Below, piece by piece: positions 32,227-35,330 of a stretch of DNA of 35,330 nt (the first letter of the stretch is position 1; each line of letters opens with the position of its first letter). The stretch comes from Bacillota bacterium (lineage in GTDB: Bacteria; Bacillota; Dethiobacteria; Dethiobacterales; Dethiobacteraceae): positions 1 through 35,330 of the forward strand of contig JAAYMN010000010.1 in assembly GCA_012521345.1 (NCBI GenBank), read 5' to 3'. Both the position numbers and the translations under genes were made by a program. The notes under the pieces are model-generated. The model had not been told where the DNA came from. It saw nothing but the letters and a program-made list of their open reading frames with translations, and made no database searches.

Positions 32227-32742
32227 CTACTCCTCGACAGATTTTTCGGGAAATAAAGCATGCCGCCGCTGGACACGGAAAAGCGGCGGGTAGATAACAC
32301 CCGTCAGAAAGAAATGGTAAGCAATCCTCACCGCCACATACTCCTGCAAATAGGCCGAAAAGGCATAGGGCAAGGGCAGTGCAAAAAGTTTTATCAAGAG
32401 GTAGGTAAAGAGATCGGTAAAAGCGCTGATGAAAGCAATTAGCGTCATCGGTGCCGCAGTCATATCCTTATAGATATCATCGGCAAACATCCCGGCCAGC
32501 GCACCTGCCAGCATTTTGACAGCGGCAAAAAAGCCAAGGGGAGAGCCAAAAAGGATATCCTGCAGCAGCCCGGCACACGCCCCTATGATGGCACCGTTTT
32601 TCGGCCCGCCCAGGATACCCAGGGACACTGTGACAATCAGCAAAAAATCAGGATGGACGCCGGCGGTGCCGGCCAGTGCCAGGACAGAGCCCTGCAGGGC
32701 GATACCAAGGACAAAAAGCAAAGCTGTAATTAAAACCACCAT
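32227..32742 (-). CDS. mreD: Rod-shape determining protein MreD
   Basis: 171 residues with several hydrophobic segments (ALLFVLGIALQGSVLALAG, FLLIVTVSLGILGGPKNGAIIGACAGLLQDILFGSPLGFFAAVKMLAGALAG). This is the normal MreD layout; it works as an inner-membrane part of the elongasome. Its ATG directly abuts the mreC stop codon. Confidence 0.93.
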   Translation of the reverse strand: MVVLITALLFVLGIALQGSVLALAGTAGVHPDFLLIVTVSLGILGGPKNGAIIGACAGLLQDILFGSPLGFFAAVKMLAGALAGMFADDIYKDMTAAPMTLIAFISAFTDLFTYLLIKLFALPLPYAFSAYLQEYVAVRIAYHFFLTGVIYPPLFRVQRRHALFPEKSVEE

Positions 32743-33651
32743 CTAGGAAACATCCCCTTCCTGCGGTGGTTCTTCCTTACTTTCCGGTTCTGTTACGGCT
32801 CCCGGAACCACGACAAAAACTTCTTCCAAACGGTTGAAATTGGCAGCGGGCTGCAGGGTGGCATAACTTGTCAGCCCCTGTTCGTCTTCCTCTACTGCCA
32901 GCACCGAACCGATTAAAAGTCCTTTGGGGAAAACTCCACCCAAACCGGAAGAAACCACTGTATCCCCGGGCAGGATATTGGCATCCCGCGGCAGCTTCAT
33001 CATCCGCAGGTAGCCGGGACTTTGCGGATCACTCTCCACTGTACCCACCGCCCCTGTTTCCCGGGAACGCTGGACAACGGCGCTCACACTGCGCCGCGTG
33101 TCGGTTAACAGCTGCACCTGGGCTGTGGATGGCGAAACGGAAAGGACGCTGCCGATGAGGCCGTCTGTGGTAATAACAGCCATCCACTGTTTTACGCCAT
33201 GTCTGGAACCTTTGTTAATGGTTACAGTGGAAAACCAGTTGTTCGGGTCCCGGGCAATTACTTCCGCTGCAATCAGCTCATATTCCGAAGTTTCACGCAG
33301 CCCAAGCATGCGGCGCAACCGCTCATTTTCCTTGCGCAGTTCCGTCAGGCGCGCCTCCAAGGCAACGGCCCGACTTAGCCGGGAGCGGAGTTCCGCGTTT
33401 TCCGCCAGCAATTCCTGGTAGTGTTTGATTGCCGCCAGCATTTCCTCCACCGCATAAGTCAGACGTTGAAAAGCCCCTTGAACAGGGGCTACTACTTCCT
33501 GCAAAATTATTTCCGGCCACGTTGCACCCTGCCGGTTAACCGTATAAGCGGCAAGCAGAAGTAAAAGAACCATAGCGGACAAAATGGCCAGCGTCTTCTT
33601 CAGAATTTTTTTCCGCTGATTTTTATTTTTGGGAATAAGCACCGGTTTCAC
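32743..33651 (-). CDS. mreC: Rod-shape determining protein MreC
   Basis: 302 residues. It has an N-terminal membrane anchor (about 18-38), a coiled coil (about 60-120, AIKHYQELLAENAELRSRLSRAVALEARLTELRKENERLRRMLGL), then the extracytoplasmic beta-domain (EVIARDPNNWFSTVTINKGSRHGVKQWMAVITTDGLIGSVLSV...SGLGGVFPKGLLIG). MreC links MreB to PBP2. It lies between mreB and mreD. Confidence 0.97.
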   Translation of the reverse strand: MKPVLIPKNKNQRKKILKKTLAILSAMVLLLLLAAYTVNRQGATWPEIILQEVVAPVQGAFQRLTYAVEEMLAAIKHYQELLAENAELRSRLSRAVALEARLTELRKENERLRRMLGLRETSEYELIAAEVIARDPNNWFSTVTINKGSRHGVKQWMAVITTDGLIGSVLSVSPSTAQVQLLTDTRRSVSAVVQRSRETGAVGTVESDPQSPGYLRMMKLPRDANILPGDTVVSSGLGGVFPKGLLIGSVLAVEEDEQGLTSYATLQPAANFNRLEEVFVVVPGAVTEPESKEEPPQEGDVS

Positions 33652-33672
33652 CTTTTATCCCGTCCCCGGCTG

Positions 33673-34746
<1,074 letters not shown>

Positions 34747-34748
34747 TT

Positions 34749-34776
34749 ATTATATCAGTTTTCAACACAGACACAA
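34749..34776 (-). promoter_or_regulatory. Possible sigma-A promoter of mreB
   Basis: On the minus strand TTGTGT (34771-34776) and a consensus TATAAT (34749-34754) are 16 bases apart. The -35 is weak. Confidence 0.35.
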
Positions 34777-34804
34777 TAGAGAAGATATTGTCAGCCAAAA
34801 GCAG

Positions 34805-35330
34805 CTACCGCAGTATGGGCAGCAGGCCTCGTTCCCGGAAACTGACAAACCTCCCGTCGCCGATCACCAGATGGTCAAGCACTTCGATGCCCAAAAGCCG
34901 CCCACCTTCACACAGGCGGCGCGTCACTTCCAGGTCCTCCCGACTGGGTTCGGGGTCTCCACTGGGATGATTGTGCAGCAGGATAACACTGGCACATGCT
35001 TTACGGATGGCCGGGCGAAAAACTTCCCGGGGGTGAACAAGGGAAGTATTCAGGCTGCCAATTGAAATCTCTTCCAGACCCAGGACTTTGTTTTTTGTAT
35101 CCAACAGCAAAATGCGAAAATGCTCCCGCTGGTAATGGCGCATTTCCTCCATGACCAGTTCCGCAGCCTCGGCGGGGGTGGAAACAACGGCCGCCTCCTG
35201 CCGCAGTCGGCTGCTGAGACGGGCGGCAAGCTCGGCTGCCGCCAAAAGTGTAATGGCCTTGGCCGGTCCCAGGCCCTTGATGGCCGTTAAGTCCTCCAGA
35301 CTGCTGCGCGGCAGCTCCGTTAGCCCGCCG
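34805..35330 (-). CDS. radC: RadC-family protein (UPF0758), cut at the window edge
   Basis: The visible part is about 175 residues and the 5' end lies outside the window. The start of the visible part (GLTELPRSSLEDLTAIKGLGPAKAITLLAAAELAARL) is the helix-hairpin-helix region. The JAMM-type metal motif VILLHNHPSGDPEPSREDLEVTRRL is intact. The old link to DNA repair is not well supported; the function is unsettled. It usually stands directly before mreB in Clostridia and Bacilli, as here. Confidence 0.96.
   Translation of the reverse strand, partial: GGLTELPRSSLEDLTAIKGLGPAKAITLLAAAELAARLSSRLRQEAAVVSTPAEAAELVMEEMRHYQREHFRILLLDTKNKVLGLEEISIGSLNTSLVHPREVFRPAIRKACASVILLHNHPSGDPEPSREDLEVTRRLCEGGRLLGIEVLDHLVIGDGRFVSFRERGLLPILR

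Overview
The window looks like a chromosomal segment of an anaerobic, endospore-forming Bacillota of the class Clostridia in the broad sense. The evidence is a Gram-positive style of ribosome binding site, sporulation genes (spo0B, a spoIVFA-like and a spoIVFB-like gene), a bacterial L27 with the Bacillota-type N-terminal extension beside its protease gene prp, an SLH-anchored exoenzyme, and oxygen-sensitive radical SAM enzymes. A cluster running radC-mreBCD-mrdA-minCDE-rodA-spoIVFAB-rSAM-rng-rplU-prp-rpmA-spo0B-obgE-nadD-yqeK-rsfS is typical of Peptococcaceae/Desulfotomaculum-like Clostridia. Genus and species cannot be settled from the sequence alone.

Layout. Bases 1-14,530 are a mixed accessory region with genes on both strands: a PucR/CdaR-type regulator (-), a secreted SLH-domain alkaline phosphatase with disrupted reading frame (+), an M-box magnesium riboswitch with a short leader ORF and mgtE (+), a frameshifted radical SAM/SPASM enzyme with a lipoprotein-like partner (-), a DUF438/hemerythrin/PAS protein (-), a LysE-type exporter and a UPF0173 metal-dependent hydrolase (+), an MFS/GPH-type symporter (-), a DUF6530-type protein (-) and an overlapping pair ending in a TM2-domain protein (+). 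Bases 14,575-35,330 are conserved housekeeping genes, all on the minus strand. In transcription order these are radC (cut by the window edge), mreB-mreC-mreD-mrdA (cell elongation), minC-minD-minE-rodA (septum placement and elongation), spoIVFA/spoIVFB (sigma-K activation), two radical SAM family genes and rng, rplU-prp-rpmA (ribosome), spo0B-obgE-nadD, an RRM protein, yqeK, a LytR_C-domain protein, rsfS and tRNA-Ala(GGC).

How the parts work together. The minus-strand cluster couples cell-wall elongation, division-site selection, ribosome assembly and entry into sporulation. It is divided by clear terminators (after mrdA, rodA, rpmA, the RRM gene and the tRNA), and has recognisable promoters in front of rplU (sigma-A) and the spoIVF pair (sigma-E-like). 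In the accessory half the most informative locus is mgtE. There a promoter overlapped by an inverted repeat, an M-box with terminator and antiterminator, a 35-codon leader ORF beginning Met-Asp-Pro-Gly-Pro, and an anti-Shine-Dalgarno element inside that ORF are stacked in front of one magnesium channel gene. The leader resembles the enterobacterial MgtL concept but sits in a Gram-positive riboswitch-controlled transcript; it is my best candidate for something undescribed.

Three sites look like frame damage: the 5' end of the phosphatase gene, a 13-bp tandem duplication near its 3' end, and a one-base loss inside the SPASM domain of the radical SAM gene. They may be true mutations, phase-variable sites or assembly errors. 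Only reads or relatives can decide.
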